A DNA stretch of 64,000 nucleotides, from positions 124,001-188,000 of the forward strand of contig NZ_BOOQ01000015.1 of the NCBI RefSeq assembly GCF_016863315.1, given 5' to 3'. The notes below the pieces were generated by a model. It searched no databases, was not told where the DNA came from, and saw only the letters and a program-made list of their open reading frames with translations. Origin of the DNA: Planotetraspora silvatica (GTDB lineage: Bacteria; Actinomycetota; Actinomycetes; Streptosporangiales; Streptosporangiaceae). How positions within the stretch are numbered: the stretch's first letter is position 1; each line of letters starts with the position of its first letter. Shown here one piece after another: positions 54,208 through 63,432 of this stretch. The position numbers and the translations under genes were made by a program.

Positions 54208-54223
54208 TGGGGTCTACACCCCA
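54208..54223. promoter_or_regulatory. Inverted repeat upstream of a small gene
   Basis: TGGGGT-CTAC-ACCCCA lies about 90 bases before the 54-residue gene at 54312, in the divergent gap with cutR. Function unknown. Confidence 0.35.
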
Positions 54224-54311
54224 ATTGTCGTGCGCCGGGGAAGGTTTACCCTCCCCAGGATCCGCTGCGGGGTCTGCACACGGCATGTTTCGCCCCGAGA
54301 AAGAAGGTGAG

Positions 54312-54476
54312 ATGGGCGAGTTCACCAGCACGATCGAATCCCGGCTCGACCAGGCCTACAAGGGTCTCGAGGAGGCCCGGTCGAGCGGAGACGCTTTCCT
54401 CGCCGACGCCCTCACCGCCGAGATCGAGGACTTACGCCGCCTGGCCGACGATCACGGCATCCCGATCCAGCGATAG
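54312..54476 (+). CDS. Small helical protein (54 residues)
   Basis: ATG 54312 follows AAGGTGAG. The product (MGEFTSTIESRLDQAYKG, then ALTAEIEDLRRLADDHGI) is acidic and predicted to be one or two amphipathic helices, perhaps a coiled coil. The frame extends upstream to 54174, but that part is rich in Gly/Pro/Ser and includes intergenic sequence. Small proteins of this type are found near cutR in actinobacteria; function unknown. Confidence 0.7.
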   Translation: MGEFTSTIESRLDQAYKGLEEARSSGDAFLADALTAEIEDLRRLADDHGIPIQR

Positions 54477-54589
54477 GACGGCACACACCTCAGGGGGCTC
54501 GCCAGTACGGCGGGCCCCCTTCGCCGTCTTCGACCGGCGCTCAGCCTTTGATCCGGGTCGGGCAGCGCTCAGTCGTGGTCGAGCGGCGC

Positions 54590-55381
54590 TCAGTCGTGGT
54601 CAGGGTCGAGCGGGGCCAGCAGGTCGTGCAACTCCTCGAACAGCCCAGGTGCGGCGCACATGACCAGGTCGGGATGGACCGGCCTGCCGTACAGGCCGTC
54701 GATCCTGGCGCCGGCCTCGGCCGCGATCAGCCCGCCCGCCGCGTGGTCCCAGTAGTTGGTGCCGCGCTCGAAGTAGGCGTCGACCCGGCCGGCGGCGACG
54801 GAGCAAAGGTCGATGGCGCAGGAACCCGACCTCCGGATGTCCCGGATCCGCGGCATGACCTGGGCGAGCACCTCGGCCTGGACGCGCCGCCGGTCGGCTC
54901 CGTAGCCGAACCCGGTGGCGACGAGCGCCCGGTCGAGGGGGACACCGGTGTTGCACCACAGGCGCTCTCCGTCCAGCCACGCCCCCTCGCCCTTGGCGGC
55001 ACTGAACAACTGGCCGCGGGGGATGTTGTTCACCACTCCGGCGACGATCTCACCGTCCACCTCCACACCGATGCTCACCGCCCAGTCCGGCAGGCCGTAC
55101 AGGAAGTTGACGGTGCCGTCGATGGGGTCCACGATCCACCGGGCGCCGCCCTCGCCAGGGGTGTCGCCGCCCTCTTCGCCGAGTACCGCGTCGCCGGGCC
55201 TGGCCTGGCCGATCCGGGCGCGGATCAACTCCTCCGCGGCTTTGTCCAGGGCGGTCACGACGTCGGTCGGGCTGGATTTGGTCGCCAGGACCTCGGGCCG
55301 TGCGGGACGCTTGGCGAGGAGCATCTCCCCTGCCTCACGGGCGATGTCGGTAGCCAGCGCCAGCAACTCCCCCGCCGTCAC
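54590..55381 (-). CDS. Inositol monophosphatase family phosphatase
   Basis: About 263 residues. The Mg-binding motifs are present: GEEGGD, then WIVDPIDGTVNFLYGLPDWAVSIGV, and the C-terminal NYWDHAAGGLIAAEAG. The family dephosphorylates inositol phosphates, histidinol phosphate or nucleotide derivatives; substrate not resolved. The start is uncertain: GTG 55381 lies 11 bases from the first motif of array 4, while an upstream GTG would add VHDHGEG encoded by the repeat itself. No regular ribosome binding site is visible, so the repeat may influence its translation. Confidence 0.85.
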   Translation of the reverse strand: MTAGELLALATDIAREAGEMLLAKRPARPEVLATKSSPTDVVTALDKAAEELIRARIGQARPGDAVLGEEGGDTPGEGGARWIVDPIDGTVNFLYGLPDWAVSIGVEVDGEIVAGVVNNIPRGQLFSAAKGEGAWLDGERLWCNTGVPLDRALVATGFGYGADRRRVQAEVLAQVMPRIRDIRRSGSCAIDLCSVAAGRVDAYFERGTNYWDHAAGGLIAAEAGARIDGLYGRPVHPDLVMCAAPGLFEELHDLLAPLDPDHD

Positions 55382-55391
55382 CCCTTCGCCG

Positions 55392-55747
55392 TGATCATGC
55401 ACACCTTCGCGATCATCCACGGTGACCTGCCCCCTCACATTTCGTGATCATGCGCAGGTTCGAGATCATGCCCCGCCACCTGCGCGGACTCCTCGCATGA
55501 TCATGCAGTCCGGATATTTCCGGACTGCATGGTCACGAACGACATCCTCCCAGACCAGCGTTCACCGGCCCGAAGACGTGCATGATCACGGCCGGTGACG
55601 CCGCAGGTCACGACGCCGATCCCCGAACCCGTGCATGATCACGGACAGCGTCGGTGCAGGTCAGCGGGGATACAACCGAACCTGTGCATGATCACGCGCG
55701 GAGGGGCGGGAGGTCAGGGCGGGTGAACACGAACCTGTGCATGATCA
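55392..55747. repeat. Inverted array of 53-bp-period repeats, copy 4 (2 forward, centre, 4 reverse)
   Basis: Forward motifs begin at 55392 and 55445 and the centre at 55498, each 53 bases apart. The centre is the best hairpin of the four: ATGCAGTCCGGA (55503-55514), loop TATT, TCCGGACTGCAT (55519-55530), extended by TGATC/GGTCA. Reverse motifs end at 55588, 55641, 55694 and 55747, all 53 apart and 53 from the centre end (55535). Several spacers contain GTGACCTGC. The array separates the inositol monophosphatase gene from the S9 peptidase gene, both on the minus strand. Confidence 0.9.
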
Positions 55748-55768
55748 CCACAAGTGTTCAGGGGGAAT

Positions 55769-57739
55769 TCAGCTCAGGGACTCGGGGGGTGTCCAGGGGG
55801 TGCCGAGGACGTGGTGGGACAGGAAGGCCAGCACGGTCTCGTACCAGGCGATGGCGTTGCCCGGCTTGAGGACCCAGTGGTTCTCGTCGGGGAAGTAGAG
55901 GAACTTCGACTCCACACCCGACCGCTGGAGATCCCACCAGAGCCGCAGGCCCTCCCCGATCGGCACCCGGTAGTCCTTGTCGCCGTGGATCACCATCATC
56001 GGGGTGGTGATCTTGTCGAGCGAGTGGTGCGGCGACAGCCGTGCGTAACGGTCGGAGCCGGGCGTGCCGAACTCCCGCTGCCAGTACATCGAGGCGTCCG
56101 TGGTCCCGGCGAACTGGTCCAGGTTCCACAACGAGGCGTGGGTGACGATGGCCTTGAACCGGTCGGTGTGCCCGGCGACCCAGTTGGCCATGTATCCGCC
56201 GAACGATCCGCCCATGGCCGCGATCCGCTGGTCGTCGATCTCCGGCCGCTTGAGGCACTCGTCGGTGATCGCCATCAGGTCGGCGTGCGTGACCGGTCCC
56301 CAGTCGCCCCAGCCTCTGTCGATCATCGACTGGCCGTATCCGGTGGACAGCGCCGGGTCCGGCAGCAGCACGGCGTAGCCGCTCTTGGCCATCAGCCACG
56401 GGTTCCAGCGCCAGGACCAGTCGTTCCAGCTGGACACCGGGCCGCCGTGGATCCACAGGAGGAACGGCGCCGGGTTCTCCGCCGATGCCTCGGAGGGCAC
56501 GACGAGCCAGCCCCGGATCTCCGTCCCGTCCTCGGCGGTGGCGCTGACCTCGGTCAGCGTGCCGGGCAGGTCCAGGGACGGCGCGGGCGAGGGCAGGTCG
56601 GCGACGGAGCCGTCCGGGGAGATCCGCACGGGGCGAGGGGGCGAGTCGACGGCGCCGCGCAGGGCGTAGAGCGAGCCGTCGGGAGCCGGGCACAGCTCCT
56701 GGTAGGCCCCGTCGTCCGAGGTCAGCCGGGTGACGACGCCATCGAGCGCGATCCGGAACACCGGCCGGCGGCCCAGGTGATCGGCCACGATGTAGATCAC
56801 GTCCGACGAGGGCGCCCACGCGACGGCGGACGGGAACAGTTCGCCGCCCAGCGCGCGGCCCTCTCCGGTCTCCAGGTCGACGACCCACAGCTCGAGCGAC
56901 GTCGAGAGTTCCTGGTCCCCCAGCCGTTCCCGCGTGCAGGCGACGTGACGCCCGTCCGGCGACACCACCACGGGGCCGCCGAACTCGTGACCGTCGGACG
57001 CGGCCAGTGTCCGCCGGGAGCCCGTCTGGATGTCGACGGCGACGAGGTCGGCCCGCATCTCGCCGTTGGGCAGGAAGACCTGCCAGGTCGTGATGACCGA
57101 GGCCCCGTCGGGGGTGACGGCGAACGACGCCCTGTCGAGCGCCCGTCCCGGCTCCGGCGTCAGGTCCGCGGCGTCGTCCAGGCCGTCCCGTACGGCACCG
57201 GCGAGCAGACGGGTCTGCGCCGGCCCGAGGTCGTGGTCCCAGTACCGGATGGGGTACTGCTCGTGCAGGATCGCGCTGATGCCGGCGTCCTTGCGAGCCT
57301 TGCGGCGGTCCTCCTCCGTGGCGGAGTCCCCGGGCAGCACGTCGGCGGCGAAGACCACCACGCCGCCCGCGGACCGCACGCCGCCGATCCCGCCGGGTCT
57401 GGACGCGATCCGGCGGGGCTCGCCGCGCTCGGGCAGCAGCCACAACGCCGGGACGTTCTCGTCGTTGTCCTTGACGGTCTCGTCGGGCCGCCGGGAGACG
57501 AACAGCAACTCGCCCTCGGCGGTGAACTCCGCGCCCGCCTCCCCCTTCGCGGACCGCGTCAGCCGGTACGGCTGGGCCTCGGCGCCGAGGGGGATCTCCC
57601 ACAGCGCGGTGCCGTACGACGAGCGGTCGGGGCTGAGTGACTGGACCACGGACACGAGCCTGGTCCCGTCAGGGGAGAGCCGCAGCGACACCACGCGCGG
57701 CAGGGCAACGTATTCACGGATGTCCGGAAATTGGCTCAC
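55769..57739 (-). CDS. S9 family prolyl oligopeptidase/acylaminoacyl-peptidase
   Basis: A 656-residue serine peptidase. The first about 390 residues form a WD-like beta-propeller (repeats with SPDG, TPDGAS, SPDGRHVACT). The alpha/beta-hydrolase domain has the nucleophile in MGGSFGGYMANWV, the oxyanion-related LLWIHGGPVSSW, the aspartate in IHGDKDYRVP and the histidine in DENHWVLKPGN. It lacks a signal peptide and is likely cytoplasmic, degrading short or N-acylated peptides. Its stop lies 22 bases beyond array 4 and its start is 88 bases from the divergent ferrochelatase gene. Confidence 0.93.
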   Translation of the reverse strand: MSQFPDIREYVALPRVVSLRLSPDGTRLVSVVQSLSPDRSSYGTALWEIPLGAEAQPYRLTRSAKGEAGAEFTAEGELLFVSRRPDETVKDNDENVPALWLLPERGEPRRIASRPGGIGGVRSAGGVVVFAADVLPGDSATEEDRRKARKDAGISAILHEQYPIRYWDHDLGPAQTRLLAGAVRDGLDDAADLTPEPGRALDRASFAVTPDGASVITTWQVFLPNGEMRADLVAVDIQTGSRRTLAASDGHEFGGPVVVSPDGRHVACTRERLGDQELSTSLELWVVDLETGEGRALGGELFPSAVAWAPSSDVIYIVADHLGRRPVFRIALDGVVTRLTSDDGAYQELCPAPDGSLYALRGAVDSPPRPVRISPDGSVADLPSPAPSLDLPGTLTEVSATAEDGTEIRGWLVVPSEASAENPAPFLLWIHGGPVSSWNDWSWRWNPWLMAKSGYAVLLPDPALSTGYGQSMIDRGWGDWGPVTHADLMAITDECLKRPEIDDQRIAAMGGSFGGYMANWVAGHTDRFKAIVTHASLWNLDQFAGTTDASMYWQREFGTPGSDRYARLSPHHSLDKITTPMMVIHGDKDYRVPIGEGLRLWWDLQRSGVESKFLYFPDENHWVLKPGNAIAWYETVLAFLSHHVLGTPWTPPESLS

Positions 57740-57827
57740 CGCTCGAACCTACCCGGATCTCCACGTGATCCCAACGGAGCGCACCTCCGGAGGAGACCGG
57801 GCCGGATCCTGCGTAGGCTGGACAGTC

Positions 57828-58799
57828 ATGGGGAGCACCTTGCCTTACGACGCCTTGCTCGTCGTCTCGTTCGGCGGGCCGGAGAAGCCCGCCGACGTCA
57901 TGCCGTTCCTGGAGAACGTCGTACGCGGCCGGGGAGTGCCACGCGAACGGCTGCTCGAGGTCGAGGCGCACTACCAGGGCTTCGGCGGGGTCAGCCCGAT
58001 CAACCAGCAGTGCCGTGACCTGATCGACGCGCTCGACGTCGACCTGCCGATCTACTGGGGCAACCGGAACTGGCACCCCTTCCTGGAGGACACCGTCCGC
58101 CAGATGAAGGCCGACGGGGTCAGGAAGACGGCGGCGTTCGTCACGGCCGCCTACAGCTCCTACTCGAGTTGCCGCCAGTACCTCGACGACATCGCCCGCG
58201 CGCGGGCCGCGGTCCCCGGCGCACCCGAGATCGTCAAGCTGCGGCACTACTACGACCACCCCGGCTTCATCGCGGCGATGGCCGACCACACCCGTGCCGC
58301 TCTCGACGCACTTCCGCCGGCCGTACGGGACACCGCGCGCTTCGTCTTCACCGCGCACAGCATCCCGGTCTCGATGGCGAGGTCCGCGGGCCCCGCGGGC
58401 GGGGCGTACGAAGCCCAGCTCAGGAAGGCCGCCGCGCTGGTCACCGAGCAGGTGGACGCCGGCCGGCCCTGGGACCTGGTCTGGCAGAGCCGCAGCGGCC
58501 CGCCGAGCGTCCCCTGGCTGGAGCCGGACGTCTGCGACCACCTGGAGGCGCTGCACGAGGACGGCGTCCGCGCTGTCGTGGTGGTGCCGATCGGGTTCGT
58601 GTCCGATCACATGGAGGTCGTCTACGACCTCGACGTCGAGGCGGCGACCCTGGCTGAGAAGCTCGGCATGGCGCTCAGCAGAGCGGCCACGGCGGGCACG
58701 CACCCGCGCTTCGTCTCCATGGTGAGCGAGCTGATGGCCGAGCCCGAGCCCGTCCCCTGCGCCGCGACCTGCTGCCCGGCGCCGATCCGCCGGTCCTGA
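57828..58799 (+). CDS. cpfC: Coproporphyrin ferrochelatase
   Basis: A 323-residue enzyme, ATG 57828. It inserts iron into coproporphyrin III in the actinobacterial haem route (HemH by older naming). YDALLVVSFGGPEKPADVMPF is the conserved N terminus, FTAHSIPVSMA carries the metal-site histidine and VVPIGFVSDHMEVVYDLD the partner glutamate. C311, C315 and C316 in PCAATCCP, with an upstream cysteine in SYSSCRQY, fit the [2Fe-2S] cluster known in actinobacterial ferrochelatases; cluster binding here is inferred. The long upstream frame is a shadow of the divergent peptidase. Confidence 0.92.
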   Translation: MGSTLPYDALLVVSFGGPEKPADVMPFLENVVRGRGVPRERLLEVEAHYQGFGGVSPINQQCRDLIDALDVDLPIYWGNRNWHPFLEDTVRQMKADGVRKTAAFVTAAYSSYSSCRQYLDDIARARAAVPGAPEIVKLRHYYDHPGFIAAMADHTRAALDALPPAVRDTARFVFTAHSIPVSMARSAGPAGGAYEAQLRKAAALVTEQVDAGRPWDLVWQSRSGPPSVPWLEPDVCDHLEALHEDGVRAVVVVPIGFVSDHMEVVYDLDVEAATLAEKLGMALSRAATAGTHPRFVSMVSELMAEPEPVPCAATCCPAPIRRS

Positions 58800-58854
58800 G
58801 CCGGCGTCGAAGCGGCCCCGAGAGCGTCACCGAACCGCGTCCTGACACCGGCAC

Positions 58855-58891
58855 CCGATCCGCCGGCCCTGGGCGCCACCGGGCGGATCGG
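58855..58891. terminator. Bidirectional terminator between cpfC and the transglycosylase gene
   Basis: CCGATCCGCC (58855-58864) and GGCGGATCGG (58882-58891) form a 10-bp stem. An alternative outer pairing AGCGGCCCCGA (58811-58821) with TCGGGGCCGCT (58888-58898) also exists. It lies between convergent genes. Confidence 0.7.
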
Positions 58892-58897
58892 GGCCGC

Positions 58898-60049
58898 TCA
58901 GGGATACTTCCGCGCGTACGACGTCGCCAGGCCGAGGACCTTGTCCACGTACGACCACGAGTGGTTGTAGAACCAGACGGCCTTCCTGAGCTTGTCCCCG
59001 CCGCTGCCGGCGCCGTTCGCGCAGAGGTATTTCGCGGCCGCCGGGACGGCGTCGTAGGGGCTCCATATGTCCGACTCGCCGTCGCCGTCGCCGTCGACGC
59101 CGTAGGACTTCCAGGTGGCGGGCATGAACTGCATCGGCCCGAGCGCGCCCGCCGACGACGGCCCGTTGTTGCGCCCGTGGCCGCTCTCCACCTGCCCGAT
59201 GGCGGCGAGGACGGTCCACGACAGGCCGGGGCAGACCGTCGCGGCCCGCTGGTAGAGCTCCAGGTAGCTGCCCGGCCGTCCGACCAGCCCCGACGTCGAG
59301 GTGGTCTTCGCCGGGGTGGTGGCGGGGGCTCGGCTCGCCCCCACGGTCACGATCTGCGCCTTCTGCCCGAGCAGCCGGCCGACCGCGCGCTTGTCGGGCG
59401 TGCCACGATCCGCGTGGATGAGGACCACGACGTCGGCGGCGAGCCCCAGTCGCCGTCCCAGGTCGGTGCTGACCAGGCCGTCGACACCGGGCAGCCCGAG
59501 CGGCGCGGACGCCGCCAGGCGCACCCGCGGGCCACCGTCGATCTGGAGATCGGTTCCGAGGGCCATGCCCGGCCGGTCGACCGTCTTGCTGTCGGCCACG
59601 ACCTCGTTGCGCGCGAGCGCACTCCAGACCTCGGGCTGGTCGGCCACGGGCTTGGGCGTCCACGAACGGAATTCGGTGGGGTCGACGGCGAGCAACTGCA
59701 GCCCCTGGCCCGCCGTGCGCACCGCACCTCCGCCGGCGCCCGCCACCTTCCGCACATGCTTCAGACCGGCGATCGCCTGCAACGTCCCGGCGGACACGGG
59801 AGCCGGGGTGATGGCCAGCATGCTCGGCGGCGTGACCCGCACGCTGACGACGTCGACGACGGGCGGGCTCGAGGGGAGCGCCACATCGGGGACGACCGTT
59901 CCCGCGGCCGGATGATCGGCCGCGACGGGCTGCCGGCCCTCATCGGCGGAGACCAGCAGGACCACGCCTCCGGCGATGACCCCGACGATCAGGACGGTCA
60001 GCCCGGCCACAAGTGCACGAAGACGCGTGGACCGGGGAAGAAGGCGCAC
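58898..60049 (-). CDS. Lytic transglycosylase domain protein
   Basis: A 383-residue secreted or membrane-anchored protein, GTG start. One N-terminal membrane segment (LRALVAGLTVLIVGVIAGGVVLLV, about 10-33) is followed by an unassigned region of about 220 residues. The SLT-type catalytic domain starts near residue 270: SWTVLAAIGQVESGHGRNN holds the catalytic glutamate, then AGALGPMQFMPATWKSYGVDGDGDGESDIWSPYDA with a calcium-binding-like loop. It cleaves peptidoglycan glycan strands outside the membrane during growth. No c-di-AMP riboswitch was found upstream. Confidence 0.87.
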   Translation of the reverse strand: MRLLPRSTRLRALVAGLTVLIVGVIAGGVVLLVSADEGRQPVAADHPAAGTVVPDVALPSSPPVVDVVSVRVTPPSMLAITPAPVSAGTLQAIAGLKHVRKVAGAGGGAVRTAGQGLQLLAVDPTEFRSWTPKPVADQPEVWSALARNEVVADSKTVDRPGMALGTDLQIDGGPRVRLAASAPLGLPGVDGLVSTDLGRRLGLAADVVVLIHADRGTPDKRAVGRLLGQKAQIVTVGASRAPATTPAKTTSTSGLVGRPGSYLELYQRAATVCPGLSWTVLAAIGQVESGHGRNNGPSSAGALGPMQFMPATWKSYGVDGDGDGESDIWSPYDAVPAAAKYLCANGAGSGGDKLRKAVWFYNHSWSYVDKVLGLATSYARKYP

Positions 60050-60274
60050 CCGACCCAGGTTAATCCCTTCACCCCAAAGACGTAAAAATCACTTGCCATA
60101 CGCCGGGGTTGTGCGCGAGGGTCGAGCTGCGTAAGCCACGTCCGCGTGCCATGAGGAAGATGCTCATGGCCGCCGCCGCTCCCAACCGGTGTGCCCGGAC
60201 GCACAGCGTGCTCTCATCAGCCGGCCCCGACCGGAGCGGGAGCGCGCGGCGACACAGTGCCGAAGGGATGCGAC

Positions 60275-61465
60275 ATGGTGGGGCAGTACCGAGGCCTGTT
60301 CGGCACGCCCGGGGCCAAGGGCTTCGTCATCACCGGCTTCATCGGGCGGATTCCCATGTCGATGCTCGGCATCGGCGTCGTGCTCCTCGTCTCCGCGATC
60401 ACGGGCTCGTATGCCACCGCCGGCGCGGTGTCGGCCGTCTTCTCGCTCGCCTACGCCATGGCGGCCCCGGTGTCCGGCCGTCTCGTCGACAGGTTCGGCC
60501 AGGCGAAGGTCCTGGTGCCGTTCGCCCTGCTCCACGGGGTCGCCCTGAGCGGCCTGATGGTGTGCGCCCACGCGACGGCCCCGATCTGGACGCTGTTCGC
60601 GACGGGCGCCGCCGCGGGGGCCACCGCCACGTCGCTGGGCTCGATGGTGCGCGCCCGCTGGTCGCACGTCCTCAAGGACTCCTCGCAACTGCACACCGCG
60701 TTCTCGTTCGAGTCGGTGGCCGACGAGGTCATCTTCGTCGGCGGCCCGGCCTTCGTGACCGCGCTCGCGACCACGGTGAACGTGTACGCCGGGATCATCG
60801 TCGCCATCGTCCTCACGCTCGTGGGCACGCTGGCGTTCTCCGTGTTGCGCGGCACCGAACCGCCCGCCGTCCGGCACAGGGAACACGCGGGCTCCCCCAT
60901 CGCGATCCCCGGGGTGGCCCTGCTGTCGGCCGTCTTCCTCGCGATGGGCGCGGTGTTCGGCTCGGTCGACGTCATCACCGTCGCCTTCGCCGACGAACAG
61001 GGCAGCAAGGTCGCGGCGGGATTCCTGCTCGCGTCGCTCTCCGGCGGGAGCATGGTCTCCGGCCTCTGGTACGGCTCCCGCCACTGGAAGATCAGCCTGC
61101 GCAGCCGGTTCATCAGAGGGCTTTCGATCTTCGCGGTGGGGCTCACGCCGGTCCTGCTGATGAACGACATCCGCCCGATGGCCGTGGCCCTGTTCTTCGC
61201 GGGCCTCGCGATCTCGCCCACTCTGATCACGGGCTTCTCCCTCATCGAGCGCCTGGTGCCGACGTCGCAGCTCACCGAGGGCATGTCGTGGATCTCGACG
61301 TCGATCGGGTTCGGCGTGGCCATCGGCGCCTGGGCGGGCGGTCACCTGACCGACGTGTACGGCGCGTCGAACGCCTACGGGTTCACCTTCGCCTGCGCCC
61401 TCGCCGCGGCGGTCGTCGGCGTGGCGGGGTCCACGCTGGTCCGGATGGAGCACCGCACCAACTGA
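60275..61465 (+). CDS. MFS transporter
   Basis: A 396-residue, twelve-segment major-facilitator protein; ATG 60275 (MVGQYRGLFGTPGAKGFV) has AAGGGA seven bases upstream. Motif A is seen in the first cytoplasmic loop as GRLVDRFGQAKVLVPF. The group resembles actinobacterial MFS proteins of the sugar-efflux/SetA-like or unassigned class. Substrate unknown. It lies 99 bases before the lactone oxidase gene on the same strand, but a functional link is not evident. Confidence 0.85.
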   Translation: MVGQYRGLFGTPGAKGFVITGFIGRIPMSMLGIGVVLLVSAITGSYATAGAVSAVFSLAYAMAAPVSGRLVDRFGQAKVLVPFALLHGVALSGLMVCAHATAPIWTLFATGAAAGATATSLGSMVRARWSHVLKDSSQLHTAFSFESVADEVIFVGGPAFVTALATTVNVYAGIIVAIVLTLVGTLAFSVLRGTEPPAVRHREHAGSPIAIPGVALLSAVFLAMGAVFGSVDVITVAFADEQGSKVAAGFLLASLSGGSMVSGLWYGSRHWKISLRSRFIRGLSIFAVGLTPVLLMNDIRPMAVALFFAGLAISPTLITGFSLIERLVPTSQLTEGMSWISTSIGFGVAIGAWAGGHLTDVYGASNAYGFTFACALAAAVVGVAGSTLVRMEHRTN

Positions 61466-61564
61466 GGCGCGGCGCGGCGGCGGGGCCATAGGCAGCCGCC
61501 GATTTTATGAGTAGTGTTCATGTTCCACGACGGGGGCGTGCGGTTTCACTGCGCGAGGAGGAAC

Positions 61565-62890
61565 ATGGGCGCCTTCGTCAACTGGGCACGCAACCAGTCG
61601 GTCACTCCCTCGGAGTTCCGGACGCCCACGTCCGCCGCCGACGTGGCGCGGGCTGTCACGGATGCCGCGCACGGTGGGCGGCGGGTCCGCATGCTGGGCA
61701 CCGGACACTCGTTCACCGGCGTCGCGCTCACCGACGGCATCCTTCTCAGACCGGACGCGCTGACCGGGATCATCGAGACCGGCGACGGCCGCGTCAAGGT
61801 CGCCGCCGGCACACCGCTCCGCGCGCTCAACGAGGAACTGCAGGCACGCGGGCTGGCCCTGGCCAACATGGGGGACATCACCGCCCAGACGGTCGCCGGT
61901 GCCATCCAGACCGGCACCCACGGCACGGGACGCGAGATCGGCGGTCTCGCCGACCAGGTCCTCGAGATGGACATCGTCCTGGCCGACGGCTCGACGACCA
62001 CCGTGAGTGAGGGCGATCTGTTCGACGCGGCACGTGTCGGCCTGGGCGCCCTCGGCATCCTCACCGCCGTGACGTTCCGGGTCGAGCCGTCGTTCCTCCT
62101 CCACTCGCGCCGCGAGCCGATGCCGTTCAGCCGCATCCTGGACTCGCTCAACGAGCTCACGGGAGACAACGAGCACCTCGACTTCTTCTGGTTGCCGCAC
62201 ACCGACACCTGCCTGGTCAAGCGGAACAACCGCTCCCCCGGCCCGGCCAGGCCGCCGGGCGCGTTCAAACACTGGCTGGACAACGTCTTCCTGGAGAACA
62301 CCCTCTTCGGGGCGATGTGCGCGGTGGGAGCCCGCGCCCCCGGGGCCGTCCCGCGCATCAACAGGCTCTCGGCGAGTGTGCTGAGCGCGTCGGAATGCGC
62401 GGACGCCTCATACAAGATCTTCACGTCGGTCCGCGAGGTGCGCTTCCTCGAGATGGAGTACGCCATCCCCCGCCACCACCTCGCCGAGGCCCTCCGTGAG
62501 ACACGAGACCTGATCGAGCGGTCGGACTGGAAGATCACCTTCCCGGTCGAGGTCAGGGTCACGCCGCCGTCCGACGCCTGGCTCTCCACCGCGTACGGCA
62601 GGCCGTCGGCGTACATCGCGTGCCACATCTACCGCCCGACGCCGAACCCGGATTACTTCGCGGGCGTCGAAGAGATCATGATGCGGTTCCAGGGCCGCCC
62701 GCACTGGGGCAAACTGCACACCCGGGACGCGGCATACCTCCAGACGGTCTACCCGAGGTTCGCCGACTTCCACGCGTTGCGTGCCAGGCTCGACCCCGAC
62801 GGGCTGTTCGCCAACGACTATCTGGACCAGGTGCTCGGGACGGCACGCGCGAGTTCCCCCGTAGACGGCCCGGAAACCACGGCCACGTAA
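61565..62890 (+). CDS. FAD-linked D-arabinono-1,4-lactone oxidase family protein
   Basis: A 441-residue oxidase starting at ATG 61565 after GAGGAGGAAC. The VAO-type FAD domain includes RVRMLGTGHSFTGVALTDG and the aldonolactone-oxidase pattern GAIQTGTHGTGREIGGL. The C-terminal ALO domain ends in RPHWGKLHTRDA, which contains the HWGK motif of the family. It oxidises sugar-1,4-lactones or alditols with O2 and makes H2O2. Precise substrate unknown. A hairpin terminator follows shortly. Confidence 0.9.
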   Translation: MGAFVNWARNQSVTPSEFRTPTSAADVARAVTDAAHGGRRVRMLGTGHSFTGVALTDGILLRPDALTGIIETGDGRVKVAAGTPLRALNEELQARGLALANMGDITAQTVAGAIQTGTHGTGREIGGLADQVLEMDIVLADGSTTTVSEGDLFDAARVGLGALGILTAVTFRVEPSFLLHSRREPMPFSRILDSLNELTGDNEHLDFFWLPHTDTCLVKRNNRSPGPARPPGAFKHWLDNVFLENTLFGAMCAVGARAPGAVPRINRLSASVLSASECADASYKIFTSVREVRFLEMEYAIPRHHLAEALRETRDLIERSDWKITFPVEVRVTPPSDAWLSTAYGRPSAYIACHIYRPTPNPDYFAGVEEIMMRFQGRPHWGKLHTRDAAYLQTVYPRFADFHALRARLDPDGLFANDYLDQVLGTARASSPVDGPETTAT

Positions 62891-62903
62891 AGAGAACCCC
62901 CTT

Positions 62904-62936
62904 GTGAGGCTTTCCCGGCGTGTCGGGTTGCCTCAC
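62904..62936. terminator. Terminator after the lactone oxidase gene
   Basis: GTGAGGC (62904-62910) pairs with GCCTCAC (62930-62936), and TCCCG/CGGGT pair inside, giving a 33-base hairpin 13 bases after the stop. Confidence 0.7.
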
Positions 62937-63010
62937 CTGACCGGCTTACGGGCACATTGCGAGGCACGGGCAGCCTGAGCCCGGCGTGCCACTCGAACCC
63001 GGGGGAGCAA

Positions 63011-63280
63011 GTGCACATCAACCCCTCCCGCAGGCGGGGCCTGACGGCCTCTTCAGCGGGGGCCGCCGCGACCGCCGCGGCGACCACGACGCCACCCGTC
63101 GCCGTGCCGGCGCCGGGACGGCCGCATCCACGGACAGTGAGCGCGCATCACCTCAGGAAGAACGACCCACCATTCTCTCGCGTCATGAGCCGACTCCACC
63201 CCGCGGGGCGGCGTCGTACGGGACAATCCGTCGAGGACACCTGCCCGCTTGCCGTACCCCGGCGGGCTGTAGCAAGGTGA
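63011..63280 (+). pseudogene. Possible decayed secreted-protein gene (89 codons)
   Basis: GTG 63011 is preceded by GGGGGAG. The first about 30 codons read VHINPSRRRGLTASSAGAAAT and then Ala/Thr/Pro residues, resembling a twin-arginine-like signal peptide. The remainder (RTVSAHHLRKNDPPFSRVMS onward) has no recognisable content and codon positions look random. It may be the remnant of a secreted-protein gene or chance. The region 62937-63432 otherwise holds only the CRP-like site. Confidence 0.25.
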
Positions 63281-63290
63281 GCGCGGAAAA

Positions 63291-63306
63291 TGTGACCGGC
63301 GTCACA
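63291..63306. promoter_or_regulatory. Perfect CRP-type palindrome upstream of sepH
   Basis: TGTGACCGGCGTCACA matches TGTGA-N6-TCACA exactly and lies 127 bases before the sepH start. Actinobacterial Crp proteins recognise this pattern. Control of a septation gene by Crp would be consistent with the role of Crp in Streptomyces development, but is inference. Confidence 0.65.
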
Positions 63307-63432
63307 ACATCTGCCCCACCCCTGGGCGAGGCGATGTTCGGACATGCCGGGTACGGTGCTGGAAGGCAACCGGCTCACGCGAGAGACTCAAGGGTCCGGG
63401 GGAAGACGCAGCACGATGACGAAGGGACTCGC

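Noticed and set aside
60050-60274. c-di-AMP (ydaO-type) riboswitch before the transglycosylase gene
   Set aside because: Only a short GGGGTGAA-like stretch was seen; the remaining conserved riboswitch segments are absent.
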